Below are positions 25,665 through 34,282 of a DNA stretch of 64,000 nucleotides, one piece after another. The position numbers and the translations under genes were made by a program. Each line of letters begins with the position of its first letter. Positions within the stretch are counted from its first letter, which is position 1. The DNA lies in the NCBI GenBank assembly GCA_002343325.1, contig DDSG01000180.1, positions 263 to 64,262 on the forward strand. Reading direction: 5' to 3'. Under the pieces are notes generated by a model. That model saw only the letters and a program-made list of their open reading frames with translations, searched no databases and was not told the DNA's origin. The stretch comes from Phycisphaerales bacterium UBA2396 (GTDB taxonomy: Bacteria; Planctomycetota; Phycisphaerae; Phycisphaerales; UBA1924).

Positions 25665-26639
25665 TCAGTTCTCGGGGACGCGGTCGGAGGTGACGATCTC
25701 GCGGAACTTCATGCGGAGGCGCTTGGTGATGGGTCCTTCGCCGTCGCTGAGCCGGGTGGACGTGGTGATGTTGCCCTTGCCGTCGTGCTGGTCGATCTGG
25801 GTGACGCCGATGATCTCGGCGGCGGTTCCGGTGAGGAAGACCTCGTCGGCATGGAGCACATCGTCGAGCCGCATGGACTTCTCGACGCACTTGAGCCCGA
25901 GCATGGGGGCGAGCTCGTTGGCGACAAAGGCGCGGGTGACGCCTTCGAGGATGCCCGCGTCGCTGGGCGGGGTGTAGAGGACGCCGCCCTTGATGACGAA
26001 GATGTTGTCGCCTGAACCTTCGGTGACGAAGCCGTCGGTGTTGAGCATGATGACCTCGTCGCAGCCGAAGTCGATCGCCTCGCACTTGGCGAGGATGTTG
26101 TTGAGATAGTTGAGGCTCTTGATGCGTGGATCGAGGCAGGCGACGGGGGTCTTGGGACGGTTGGCGACGATGACGCGCATCCCGGTCTCGTAGTGCTCGG
26201 AGGGGAAGAGGCGGATCTGGTCGGCGATGCAGATGATGCCGGGCACGGGGCAACGGCGCGGGTCGAGCCCGAGGGTGCCGAAGCCGCGTGTGACGACGAG
26301 GCGGATGTAGCCTTCGGAGAGGTTGTTGGCGGCGATGCAATCGCGCTGGATCTGCACCATCTCGTTCATGCTGATGGGGATGTGCAGGCGGATCATCTCG
26401 GCGCAGCGGTAGAGGCGTTCGACGTGCTTCTGGCACTTGAAGATCTTCCCGCGGTAGACGCGGATGCCCTCGAAGACTCCGTCGCCGTAGAGAAGCCCGT
26501 GGTCGTAGACGGAAACCATCGCCTGGCTCTTGGGGACGATTTTGCCGTTGACATAGATGAGCGGCAGATCAGCGTCGGCCCCCTGATGAGAGGACGCGGG
26601 ACCTACCGTGGGCTTCGAAACAACGCCGCTGCTGCTCAT
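25665..26639 (-). CDS. ilvE: Branched-chain amino acid aminotransferase
   Basis: Fold-type IV PLP enzyme for the last step of Ile, Leu and Val synthesis. 324 residues; ATG 26639 is preferred, with AAAGGAG 6 bases upstream (a TTG at 26645 is too close to that site). Signatures: LPLIYVNGKIVPKSQAMVSVYDHGLLYGDGVFEGIRVY, YIRLVVTRGFGTLGLDPRRC, PRIKSLNYLNNILAK (PLP-binding Lys in IKSLNYL), CDEVIMLNTDGFVTEGSGDNIFVIK and DEVFLTGTAAEIIGVTQID. The N-terminal 25-residue Ser-rich extension is unusual. It converges with the CNNM operon. Confidence 0.93.
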   Translation of the reverse strand: MSSSGVVSKPTVGPASSHQGADADLPLIYVNGKIVPKSQAMVSVYDHGLLYGDGVFEGIRVYRGKIFKCQKHVERLYRCAEMIRLHIPISMNEMVQIQRDCIAANNLSEGYIRLVVTRGFGTLGLDPRRCPVPGIICIADQIRLFPSEHYETGMRVIVANRPKTPVACLDPRIKSLNYLNNILAKCEAIDFGCDEVIMLNTDGFVTEGSGDNIFVIKGGVLYTPPSDAGILEGVTRAFVANELAPMLGLKCVEKSMRLDDVLHADEVFLTGTAAEIIGVTQIDQHDGKGNITTSTRLSDGEGPITKRLRMKFREIVTSDRVPEN

Positions 26640-26702
26640 GGTCAACTCCTTTCGCGAGGGCCGGGCCCCCGAGAAGAACGCGATCGCCGCGCTCCCGGTT
26701 CG

Positions 26703-26728
26703 ATTCTACTCACGATTCTGACCGTCAA
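26703..26728 (-). promoter_or_regulatory. Possible sigma-70-like promoter for ilvE
   Basis: On the minus strand TTGACG (26723-26728) is followed 14 bases later by TAGAAT (26703-26708), about 60 bases before the ilvE start. Both boxes resemble consensus but the spacing is short. Confidence 0.25.
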
Positions 26729-26745
26729 GATCCCGGACGCCCTCT

Positions 26746-28839
26746 TTAGGCCGTTCTCCACGAGGCCCCGCACTCGCGGTTGAGACGCTCGACAATCTGG
26801 GCAACCTCCCCGTCCACTTCCTCGTGGCGGAGGGTCTTCTGGGCGTCGCGGAAACGAAGCCTGAGCGTGAGGGACTTTCGTCCCGCGCCGATCTGCTTCC
26901 CGCGGTAGACCCCGACGAACGAAACGCCCTCGAGCCGGGGCAAGGCCGCGCCCGCAACCACTTCGCGAACATGGTCCCAGGTCGTTTCTTCGGGCACGAG
27001 CGGGGAAAGATCTCGCTCGACAGCGGGAAAGGCGGGCAACGCTTCGACGCGACTCCTGGGCGGGAAAAGGCGGATCAGCTCGTCGAGATCGATCTCGGCG
27101 GCGGCGTATAGGCCGTCGAGCCCGCACTGCGAGACACTCGCGGGAGAAACGAGCCCGATCCAGCCGAGCGGCCGACCCGCCAGGGAGCACGCTCCGAACG
27201 CCTCGGGATCCCACCCGGCGGCAACAGGCGCAGCAGCATCAACTCGGACCGCAGCGGAGGAGCCCGCCAGCGCGGCGCACAGCGACTCGACCGCGCCTCG
27301 CACCATGCGCACTCCCGCCTGACGATCCGCGAGCGAGGGAGCTTTCCCCGAAATCGGCACGTCCAGAAGGAGCCCGACGATCGTTCGCTCGGCGCTGCGG
27401 CCGCCCGGGTGCTGCGCGAAGACCGACGAAACTTCGTACAGGCGGACCCCGCCGGGCTGCTGGGCCTGCCCGTCCTGATTGGCCTTTCGGCAGGCGAGCA
27501 GGCTTGGCACGAGGCTCGGCCTCAGAGTCGGCTCGGCGCCGCGCCGCTCGTCGTCGACGTTCACGATCTCGAGCCCTTGGGGCAGCCAGGCTTTGCCCTG
27601 CTCGGGCCTGACAAAGCTGAACGTCACCGTCTCAAAGAAGCCCAGACCGGTCAGCACATGCCCGATCTCTCGCATCGCCTTGCGTCGAACCTGCGGCGGG
27701 CGGATCTCGACACGCACGCGGGCGTCCACGGGCACGGCACTCAGGCCCTTGGACCTGGCGACCTCTTCGATCAGGTCGATTTCCTGATGAACATCGGTGC
27801 GGTACGCCGGAACTTCGAGTTCGATCGTGCCGTCTCGGCGGGAGACGCACACAAAGCCCAACGCCCCCAGAAGACGCTCGATCTCCGCGTCGGGAACCGG
27901 ATACCCAAGCACGGCTCGGCAGCGATCAAATCGAAGCGTGACACGCTTGCCGGAAGGCAAAGCGCCGCCCGCGGTCAGCACGCCGGCGAGCAGTTCGCCT
28001 CCCGCGACTTCGAGCAACAGCGAGGCAGCTCGATCGCTGGCCTCCCCGATGGTCCGGGCGTCGACGATTCGCTCGAAGCGGTAGCCCGCGTCGGTACGGA
28101 TCGCCAGCCGTCTCGCCGCACGCCGGATGGTGACCGGATCCCACGTGGCGACCTCGAGCACGATATCGGTCGTCGTCGCATCGACCTCCGAATCGCCCCC
28201 GCCGATCACCCCGGCGAGAGACTGGGCCCGCTCGGCATCGGCGACGACGAGCTCGTTGGCCTTGAGCGTTCGGCTCTTCCCGTCGAGGGTCCTCAGAGGC
28301 TCCCCCTCTCTCGCGTACCGAACAACCAATCGCCCACCGGCGAGCTTGCGAAGATCAAAGACGTGGCAGGGGTTGCCCAGCTCGAACGTGATGAAATTCG
28401 TGACATCGACAACGTTGTTGATCGAGCGCTGCCCGACGCTGGCGAGGGCATCAACGAGCCAGGCAGGGCTCGGCCCGACCTTCAGGCCCCGGATGACACG
28501 GGCGGTGAAGAGAGGGCAGACCTCGGGGGTCTGGTTCTCGAGCGCGAACACACCCCGTACATCGGTCGCCGCGACTTTCGGGGCCGCATGCGGGGGAGCA
28601 ACAAACTGTCGTCCGGTCTTCGCGGCGATTTCTCGAGCCAGGCCGACCATGCTGAGGCAATCGCCGCGGTTGGACGTGACCTCGACGTCGAGGCGTTCGT
28701 CGGGCTGCCCGGCGTCGTTGGCGATCACTTCCCTTGTTTCGATGGGAAATCCCGCCTCCATCAACACTTGGCACGCCTCGTCCGGGGCCAGCGAGGCGGG
28801 TGAGAGGTAGCGATTAAGCCAGCGGACGGAAGCGTGCAT
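26746..28839 (-). CDS. pheT: Phenylalanyl-tRNA synthetase beta subunit lacking the EMAP-like tRNA-binding domain
   Basis: 697 residues against about 795 in E. coli. The N-terminus (ASVRWLNRYLSPASLAPDEACQVLMEAGFPIE) runs within about 20 residues into DVEVTSNRGDCLSMVGLAREIAAKTG. In the standard protein these two parts are separated by a roughly 110-residue OB-fold tRNA-binding domain, which is absent here. Other domains are present: the B3/B4 editing region (INNVVDVTNFITFELGNPCHVFDLRKL), the B5 region (VTLRFDRCRAVLGYPVPDAEIERLLGALGF), the catalytic-like core (KAMREIGHVLTGLGFFETVTFSF) and the C-terminal anticodon-binding FDX-ACB domain (FPAVERDLSPLVPEETTWDHV). The frame is uninterrupted. pheS is not in the window. 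The promoter looks leaderless. Confidence 0.93.
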   Translation of the reverse strand: MHASVRWLNRYLSPASLAPDEACQVLMEAGFPIETREVIANDAGQPDERLDVEVTSNRGDCLSMVGLAREIAAKTGRQFVAPPHAAPKVAATDVRGVFALENQTPEVCPLFTARVIRGLKVGPSPAWLVDALASVGQRSINNVVDVTNFITFELGNPCHVFDLRKLAGGRLVVRYAREGEPLRTLDGKSRTLKANELVVADAERAQSLAGVIGGGDSEVDATTTDIVLEVATWDPVTIRRAARRLAIRTDAGYRFERIVDARTIGEASDRAASLLLEVAGGELLAGVLTAGGALPSGKRVTLRFDRCRAVLGYPVPDAEIERLLGALGFVCVSRRDGTIELEVPAYRTDVHQEIDLIEEVARSKGLSAVPVDARVRVEIRPPQVRRKAMREIGHVLTGLGFFETVTFSFVRPEQGKAWLPQGLEIVNVDDERRGAEPTLRPSLVPSLLACRKANQDGQAQQPGGVRLYEVSSVFAQHPGGRSAERTIVGLLLDVPISGKAPSLADRQAGVRMVRGAVESLCAALAGSSAAVRVDAAAPVAAGWDPEAFGACSLAGRPLGWIGLVSPASVSQCGLDGLYAAAEIDLDELIRLFPPRSRVEALPAFPAVERDLSPLVPEETTWDHVREVVAGAALPRLEGVSFVGVYRGKQIGAGRKSLTLRLRFRDAQKTLRHEEVDGEVAQIVERLNRECGASWRTA

Positions 28840-28845
28840 GGGCCA

Positions 28846-28851
28846 AGGGTA
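28846..28851 (-). promoter_or_regulatory. Putative -10 (TACCCT) of leaderless pheT
   Basis: TACCCT then TGGCCC then the pheT ATG, a 6-base spacer. It is the same hexamer as before fumC. Confidence 0.45.
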
Positions 28852-29038
28852 GGGGGCCGTGACCCCGGCGACACCGGGGCCCGGCGGGCGCGTGAATCAT
28901 GAGCCGCGGGTTATTTGGGGTTGCTCCTGGCGGCCAAATCGGTTATCAAAGGGATCAAATGTCTCCCGGGCCGGCGTGGACCCGGACGCGGCGAATGCTG
29001 TGATCGTCCGCGGACAATGTGTTTCTGGAGTGAGTTGC

Positions 29039-29044
29039 AGGAGG
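29039..29044 (+). promoter_or_regulatory. Strong Shine-Dalgarno AGGAGG fixing a TTG start
   Basis: AGGAGG lies 6 bases before TTG 29051. The TTG is the only nearby start codon that puts an ordinary signal peptide at the N-terminus of the dockerin protein. Confidence 0.7.
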
Positions 29045-29050
29045 TGTCCC

Positions 29051-31363
29051 TTGACGTGTCGTACCACCCTTCGTCTTGTCGTTCTCGCCGGCGCGGTTGC
29101 CGGCCTGAGCGGTCTCGCGTCCGCCCAGACGCCCGCCCCCAAGAACCCCACGAGCAACCTGGGCAGCAGTGATGCCAAGCTGATCAAGTACATGCGTTCG
29201 CTGGAGCAGAACGGTTCCGGCCCGACCACGCGTGACACGGCGGCCGACAACTGCGGCGACGCCCCCACCGTCGGCAACGGGACGCACACGTACGACACGG
29301 GCGCGGCCTCGAACGACCACGTCGGCTCCTGCGGCGCCTCAGCGACCGCCGGCGACGTCTGGGTCCGCTATGTGCCCTCTGAGAACGGCTTTGCGACCTT
29401 CTCGCTCTGTGGCAACACGGGCGACACCGCGCTCGAGATTCTCGATGGTTGCGGCGGCGCCACGCTCGCCTGCAACGATGACTCCTGCGGCCTGCTGAGC
29501 CAGATCATCCTCAACGTCACCGCCGGCAGCCAGTATCTCGTCCGTGTCGCCGGGTACAACGGCCAGGTCGTCTCGGGAACGATGACGATCTCGCAGGAGA
29601 CCGGCGGCGGCGCGAACGCGGAGGACGATTGCGCGGCGGCCCCGGAAGTCGGCCCCGGCACGTTCGGGTTCGACACCGGCTCCGCGACCAACGACTTCGC
29701 GGGCACGTGCGGTTCCTCGGACGCGGCCCCCGACGTGTGGCTCAAGTATGTCCCGACGGTTGACGGCGTGGCGACGGTCGAAACGTGCGGCCTCACCGCC
29801 AACGACACCGTCCTCATGGCGCTCGACGCCTGCGGCGGCAACATCATCCGCTGCGTCGATGACGCCTGCGGCCTACAGAGCCGCATGACCTTCCCCGTCA
29901 CCACGGGCACGGCCGTCTACGTCCGCGTCGCCGGATACGCTGGCGGCTTGGCCGTTGGCAACGTCCGCATCTCCGAGCAGGCCGCGGGCGGCGGCCCCGA
30001 GAACGACTCGTGCGCCGGCGCGATCGATGTGTCGGCCGGCGGCACCTTCAACTACGACCTCAACGGCGCGCTCCCCGATTACTCGGGCCTTTGCGGCGCG
30101 TCCGCGACGGCCGAGGACGTCTTCTTCAAGTTCACCGCGACCGGCAACGAGCAGGTCACGGTTTCGACTTGCGGTCAGACGGCCGACACCGTGCTCGAGA
30201 TCCTCGACTCATGCTCGGGCCCGACGATCATCTGCAACGATGACGCCTGCGGCCTGCAGAGCACCGCGAGCGCGATCCTTTCCCCCGGCCAGACGGTCTA
30301 CATCCGCGTCGCTGAGTTCGGCGGCGGCGTCCACGCCGGCGCGATCGAAGTCTCCTCGGTCCCGGTCGTTCCCCCGGCCAATGACCTCTGCGAGAACGCC
30401 ACCCCGGCCGTCGAGGGCAACTCCTACGAGTTCGACACCTCCTTCGCCGGGACGGAAGGTTCGGCTTCTTGCGGCTTCAACGGCGATCCGGGCAGCAAGG
30501 ACGTCTGGTTCACCCTGACGGCCTCGCGCGACGGTCAGCTCCAGGCGATCACCTGCGACGGCACGACCTTCGACACGATCGTCTCCATCTACGACGGCTG
30601 CAACGGCACCGAGATCGGCTGCAACGACGATGCCTGCGGCGTGCAGTCCATCGCGACGGCCAACGTCACCGCCGGCAACACCTATATCGTCCGCGTGGCC
30701 GGGTACGCCACGGCGGCCGGCGCGGGTTCGATCCGCTTCAACGTCGCCGAGCCCTGCAACATCACCCGTCCGGACAACGCCTTTGACGAGAACGAGGATT
30801 GCGGCAGCGACCTCAACGGCGGCTGCAACAACCCCGACTTCGCCGTGACGCAGGTCCCCTACGGCTCGGTTGTCTGGGGTAACGCGTGGGCCAGCGGCGG
30901 CACGCGTGACACCGACTGGTACGAGTTCACCCTGAGCGAGACCACCTCGGTCACGGTGAGCGCGATCGCCAACTTCAACGTCCGCGTCTTCGTGCTCGAC
31001 AACCTCTGCCCGCCCACGATCCTCGGGACGGACAACTCCGCGCTGCCCTGCGACCCGGCCACGGTGACGGTCGACCTGGCCGCGGGCACCTACCGCGTCT
31101 TCGCCGGCACCGACGGCTTTGACGGGCTGCCCTGCGACAGCGGCAACAACAACTACGTCCTCACCATCGGAACGCCCGGCAACACCTGCCGCGTCGACTT
31201 CGACGGTGACGGCTTCGTCGACTTCTTCGACTTCGCCGCCTTCGTGGACTGCTTCGAGACCAACACCTGCCCGCCCGGCAAGAACGCCGACTTTGACGGC
31301 GACGGCTTCGTGGACTTCTTCGACTTCTCGGCCTTCGTTGAGGCCTTCGAGGAAGGCTGCTAA
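29051..31363 (+). CDS. Secreted Cys-rich repeat protein with C-terminal dockerin-like domain ending in Gly-Cys
   Basis: 770 residues from TTG 29051. Signal peptide (TTLRLVVLAGAVAGLSGLASAQ). Then four related repeats of about 115 residues, each with the pattern N/DxC...SCGAS...DVWxxY/F...TCG...LEILDxCxG...CNDDACGLQS...YxVRVAGY, followed by a fifth, divergent pre-peptidase-like beta-sandwich (WASGGTRDTDWYEFTLSE). The C-terminus has two DFDGDGFVDFFDF calcium loops (from about residue 713) separated by FVDCFETNTCPPGKN, and the chain ends EEGC. This matches the 'GC-type dockerin' anchor that I recall from Phycisphaerae secreted proteins. It is probably attached to or displayed at the cell surface; ligand unknown. 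A strong terminator follows. Confidence 0.88.
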   Translation: MTCRTTLRLVVLAGAVAGLSGLASAQTPAPKNPTSNLGSSDAKLIKYMRSLEQNGSGPTTRDTAADNCGDAPTVGNGTHTYDTGAASNDHVGSCGASATAGDVWVRYVPSENGFATFSLCGNTGDTALEILDGCGGATLACNDDSCGLLSQIILNVTAGSQYLVRVAGYNGQVVSGTMTISQETGGGANAEDDCAAAPEVGPGTFGFDTGSATNDFAGTCGSSDAAPDVWLKYVPTVDGVATVETCGLTANDTVLMALDACGGNIIRCVDDACGLQSRMTFPVTTGTAVYVRVAGYAGGLAVGNVRISEQAAGGGPENDSCAGAIDVSAGGTFNYDLNGALPDYSGLCGASATAEDVFFKFTATGNEQVTVSTCGQTADTVLEILDSCSGPTIICNDDACGLQSTASAILSPGQTVYIRVAEFGGGVHAGAIEVSSVPVVPPANDLCENATPAVEGNSYEFDTSFAGTEGSASCGFNGDPGSKDVWFTLTASRDGQLQAITCDGTTFDTIVSIYDGCNGTEIGCNDDACGVQSIATANVTAGNTYIVRVAGYATAAGAGSIRFNVAEPCNITRPDNAFDENEDCGSDLNGGCNNPDFAVTQVPYGSVVWGNAWASGGTRDTDWYEFTLSETTSVTVSAIANFNVRVFVLDNLCPPTILGTDNSALPCDPATVTVDLAAGTYRVFAGTDGFDGLPCDSGNNNYVLTIGTPGNTCRVDFDGDGFVDFFDFAAFVDCFETNTCPPGKNADFDGDGFVDFFDFSAFVEAFEEGC

Positions 31364-31389
31364 GCCAACCCGCGTCCTCTGACGCTCGA

Positions 31390-31424
31390 CAGGCCCCCGC
31401 CCGCGCGGGGGCCTGTTTCTTTTT
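31390..31424 (+). terminator. Rho-independent terminator after the dockerin gene
   Basis: Perfect 11-base arms CAGGCCCCCGC (31390-31400) and GCGGGGGCCTG (31405-31415) with a CCGC loop, followed by TTTCTTTTT. It starts 26 bases past the stop codon. Confidence 0.92.
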
Positions 31425-31564
31425 CGGACCCGCGATGTTCTTGGACGCTCAGCCCCAACCCTTCATTCCGCGTAGCCCGTCCACATCGTCGGAGAGATGT
31501 CGAGCCTGGGGGCTTTCGCGGAGGTCGACTCACTCGGCGGGGCCGCGAGCCGATTCTCTCTCCG

Positions 31565-33064
31565 ATGAGCCGCACCAACTCGCCGTCACCCGCTCTTGCC
31601 GACCGCACACACGGGACGATCGTCTGGTTTCTGACTGTGATCGCCGCCTCGGCGCTGGTCGCCACGCTTTCGCTGCTGGGCGTCGGCAGCCTCGCCACGC
31701 CGATCGCGGGAGCGCCGCTGGGGCTCTGGGTGATCATGGGCGTCGCGGGTCTCTCGTGGCTCGCCTTGTGCATGCCCACGCTCGCGAGGACTTCGACGTC
31801 TCGCGTGGAGTACTCACCGACCGATCTGGCTCTGGCGGTGGCGGGCCGTGGGGCGGCGTTGATCGAACGAGGCAGCGCCGATCCCAACGCCGAGCCCGGT
31901 TCGCTCGCCCTCTCGCTCCAGGCCAAGCTTGACGCGTCACCATCAGCAACGCTCGGGCTTCGTGTCGGTCTTCGGTCGGACCTGATCAACCTCGCGCCCA
32001 TCGGCGAGGACATCCCGAACTTCCACAGCGTGCGCATCGAGCAAGGAGTCGAAGATTCCCTGCGTTCACGCCGACTCGACGCGCTGGTGTTCGAGGCAGA
32101 TTGCCGATCGCTGGTGATCCGTACGCCCGAGCACCCCGGGCTGGAGGCGTCGTGGTACGACTGGGGGGTCGACCGCCCGGTCTCGTACTTCTCGCTCTTC
32201 CCGCTACGGCTGGACTGCAACCGGGTGTCGATGCACCAGGTCGCCGAGCACGAACTGAGCGACGAGACCACGCGGACGATCCGCTTGCTGAGCCTGGCTG
32301 CGGGTGCGTGCTCGCGTCATCCGTCTCGCCTGCGGTTCTCCGATCGATTGCTCGGGCGAACGAGCGCACTTGCTGGCGAATCGCCGCTGTGGCATGGGCC
32401 CATGCTGGAATTGTGCCGCTGGCTGGCGCAGACGACGTCTCGCGGACCGGCGGAACGGGCGGCAGCAAGGGTCTGCTCGGCTTTCCTCGCAACACAGTGC
32501 GACGAGCTGACCGACGACGAGCGTTGCTCGCTGGCGGAGGGTACGGCCCGCATTGCCGGCGACGAGCCGGAAGTGATGCTCAGACTGGGCGCGATCCGCC
32601 TCTCGGTGTTCGATGAGTCGTTGGGGTTCGACGCCATTCTGCGGGCGGACCGCATGCTGCGGGACCGCGCGATCATCGGCGGGCTCGAGCACCTGCCGAT
32701 CCTGCAGGCCGAGCTCGAGCACGGCACCTTCGCCGACATGACGCTGGGACGAGTGGCCGCGGGCATCGTGCTGGCGTCCAACGCGGTGCCGGCCGACCGG
32801 ATCGCATTCCTCAAGGACGACCTGCTCGATGAGATGAAGCGTAGCGGGTGGCTCGTCGGGCGTGACAAAGAGCACGCGATGCTGATCGACCTGTTCCGCC
32901 GTCTGCAGCACGCCCGTCGGGCCGAGACGTTCGGGCTGCCGCCTCAGAACGCCAAGACCTCCCGCCGCAAGTCAAAGCCCACGGCAAAGCCGGAGCGTGC
33001 CGGGGTCATCAAGCCGGCCGCGACCCAGGAGAAGCCCCGCAAGTCGCGGCGGAAGGCGGCCTAA
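31565..33064 (+). CDS. Hypothetical membrane protein
   Basis: 499 residues, not recognised. Two hydrophobic segments near the N-terminus (IVWFLTVIAASALVATLSLLG and LGLWVIMGVAGLSWLALCM) anchor a large, mostly helical soluble region that has several Cys, many Leu and acidic residues (AGACSRHPSRLRFSDRLLG, LEHLPILQAELEHG). The C-terminus is a Lys/Arg-rich tail (RRKSKPTAKPERAG...KSRRKAA) that could bind nucleic acid or be disordered. The ATG at 31565 has no clear Shine-Dalgarno site. It stands alone between the dockerin gene and a convergent small gene. Confidence 0.75.
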   Translation: MSRTNSPSPALADRTHGTIVWFLTVIAASALVATLSLLGVGSLATPIAGAPLGLWVIMGVAGLSWLALCMPTLARTSTSRVEYSPTDLALAVAGRGAALIERGSADPNAEPGSLALSLQAKLDASPSATLGLRVGLRSDLINLAPIGEDIPNFHSVRIEQGVEDSLRSRRLDALVFEADCRSLVIRTPEHPGLEASWYDWGVDRPVSYFSLFPLRLDCNRVSMHQVAEHELSDETTRTIRLLSLAAGACSRHPSRLRFSDRLLGRTSALAGESPLWHGPMLELCRWLAQTTSRGPAERAAARVCSAFLATQCDELTDDERCSLAEGTARIAGDEPEVMLRLGAIRLSVFDESLGFDAILRADRMLRDRAIIGGLEHLPILQAELEHGTFADMTLGRVAAGIVLASNAVPADRIAFLKDDLLDEMKRSGWLVGRDKEHAMLIDLFRRLQHARRAETFGLPPQNAKTSRRKSKPTAKPERAGVIKPAATQEKPRKSRRKAA

Positions 33065-33097
33065 ACGCCGGACAGCGTGCGCCTGCGGTGGGCGGAT

Positions 33098-33382
33098 TCA
33101 CGCCTGGACGTCGATGTGGGCCGGCGGTTCGTCAGGCCCGGCATCGGGCTTGTCGGTGTCGTGCGGAGGGCGGTGCGGCGTGCCGCCCTTTTGCTGCTGC
33201 GGGTCTTCTTTCGCGCGGTGGGCGGCGTCCTCGAACTCCACGCTGTCGGTGGTGCGTTCGACACGGCGATCGTCCGATGGACGTTTCGCTTCTTTGCGCT
33301 GGGCTTCCTTCGCGGCGTGTGCCGCGGCAGCGCCGAGCCCTGCGAGGCCTTGCACCGGATTGGTCGACCCGAAGAGCCCCAT
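33098..33382 (-). CDS. Small charged hypothetical protein
   Basis: 94 residues. It begins MGLFGSTNPVQGLAGLGAAAAHAAKEAQRK, a Gly/Ala-rich helix, and continues with a highly charged, probably disordered tail (AKRPSDDRRVERTTDSVEFED; HRPPHDTDKPDAGPDEPPAH). No membrane segment or known domain. It lies 67 bases upstream of the fabI stop codon region with the same orientation, converging with the preceding gene. Composition is low complexity, so confidence is moderate. Confidence 0.55.
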   Translation of the reverse strand: MGLFGSTNPVQGLAGLGAAAAHAAKEAQRKEAKRPSDDRRVERTTDSVEFEDAAHRAKEDPQQQKGGTPHRPPHDTDKPDAGPDEPPAHIDVQA

Positions 33383-33449
33383 GCCGATTGCATCGGCTCC
33401 GCCGGGCCCCCCTCTTGAGCCAATCCCCCACGATCCGGGCCTGTTCCAT

Positions 33450-34232
33450 TCAGACCCCGATGAGATTCACGCCGCAGTCGACGTAGATCGTCTCGCCGGT
33501 GATGCCCGCGGAGAGGTCGCTGAGCAGGAAGACCGCGGTGTTGCCAACGTCCGAGCCCTCGACATTGCGGCGAAGGGGCGCGCGTTCCATATTGCGCTGG
33601 GCCATGTTGTCCGTCCCGGCAACGGCGGAAGCCGCGAGGGTCCGCAGATACCCGCCGCTGATCGCATTGACGCGGATCTTGTCGGCGCCCATCTCGGCGG
33701 CGAGGTACCGCGTGGTGCACTCCAGCGCCGCCTTGGCGACGCCCATGACGTTGTACCCGGGCACGACCTTCTCGGCGCCGTAATAGCTCATGCAGATGAT
33801 CGAGCCGCCCGTACGGGCCATCATCGCCTTGGCACGCTTGGACATCGCCAGCAGCGTGTACGAGGAGATATCCACCGCCTGCAGATACGCCTTTCGGGGC
33901 GTCTCGACAAACTTGCCGAACTGCAGCCACTCCGTCTCAGCAAACGCGATGGAGTGGACGAGGTAGTCCATCCGGTCGAACGACTCGGCGTACCTGGCGA
34001 AGACCTGGTCGAGCTGCTCGTCGCTGCCCGCGTCGAGCGGGACCAGCCACGGGTCGGAGATCCCCAGCGCATCGATCGCCCGGCGCGTGCGGCGTTCGTT
34101 CTTCTCGCCGGGGATGTGCGTGAAGGCGAGCTTGGCGCCCTGATTCTTCAGAGCCTCCGCGATGTACCACGCGTACGACCGCTCGTTGGCGATCCCGACG
34201 ATCAGACCGACCTTGCCGTCCATCAGACCCAT
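33450..34232 (-). CDS. fabI: Enoyl-[acyl-carrier-protein] reductase (NADH)
   Basis: Short-chain dehydrogenase that carries out the last reduction of fatty-acid elongation. 260 residues; AAGGAG 7 bases upstream supports ATG 34232 (MGLMDGKVGLIVGIANERSYAWYIAEALKNQGA). The divergent Rossmann motif (GIANERSYAW) and the catalytic SYYGAEKVVPGYNVMGVAKAALE (Tyr-x6-Lys arrangement of FabI) are typical, as is NAISGGYLRTLAAS in the substrate loop. It is transcribed divergently from nadC with 50 bases between the starts. Confidence 0.95.
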   Translation of the reverse strand: MGLMDGKVGLIVGIANERSYAWYIAEALKNQGAKLAFTHIPGEKNERRTRRAIDALGISDPWLVPLDAGSDEQLDQVFARYAESFDRMDYLVHSIAFAETEWLQFGKFVETPRKAYLQAVDISSYTLLAMSKRAKAMMARTGGSIICMSYYGAEKVVPGYNVMGVAKAALECTTRYLAAEMGADKIRVNAISGGYLRTLAASAVAGTDNMAQRNMERAPLRRNVEGSDVGNTAVFLLSDLSAGITGETIYVDCGVNLIGV

Positions 34233-34270
34233 GGCAGAGCTCCTTCCGGCTCGATCGTAGGGTCGGCCGC

Positions 34271-34276
34271 TACGAT
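34271..34276 (+). promoter_or_regulatory. Putative -10 (TACGAT) of leaderless nadC
   Basis: TACGAT then CCGCCC then the ATG at 34283, a 6-base spacer. Confidence 0.45.
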
Positions 34277-34282
34277 CCGCCC

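Noticed and set aside
28859..29050. Upstream in-frame ATG extension of the dockerin protein
   Set aside because: Adds 64 residues in front of a perfect signal peptide; the TTG at 29051 has an AGGAGG at ideal spacing.
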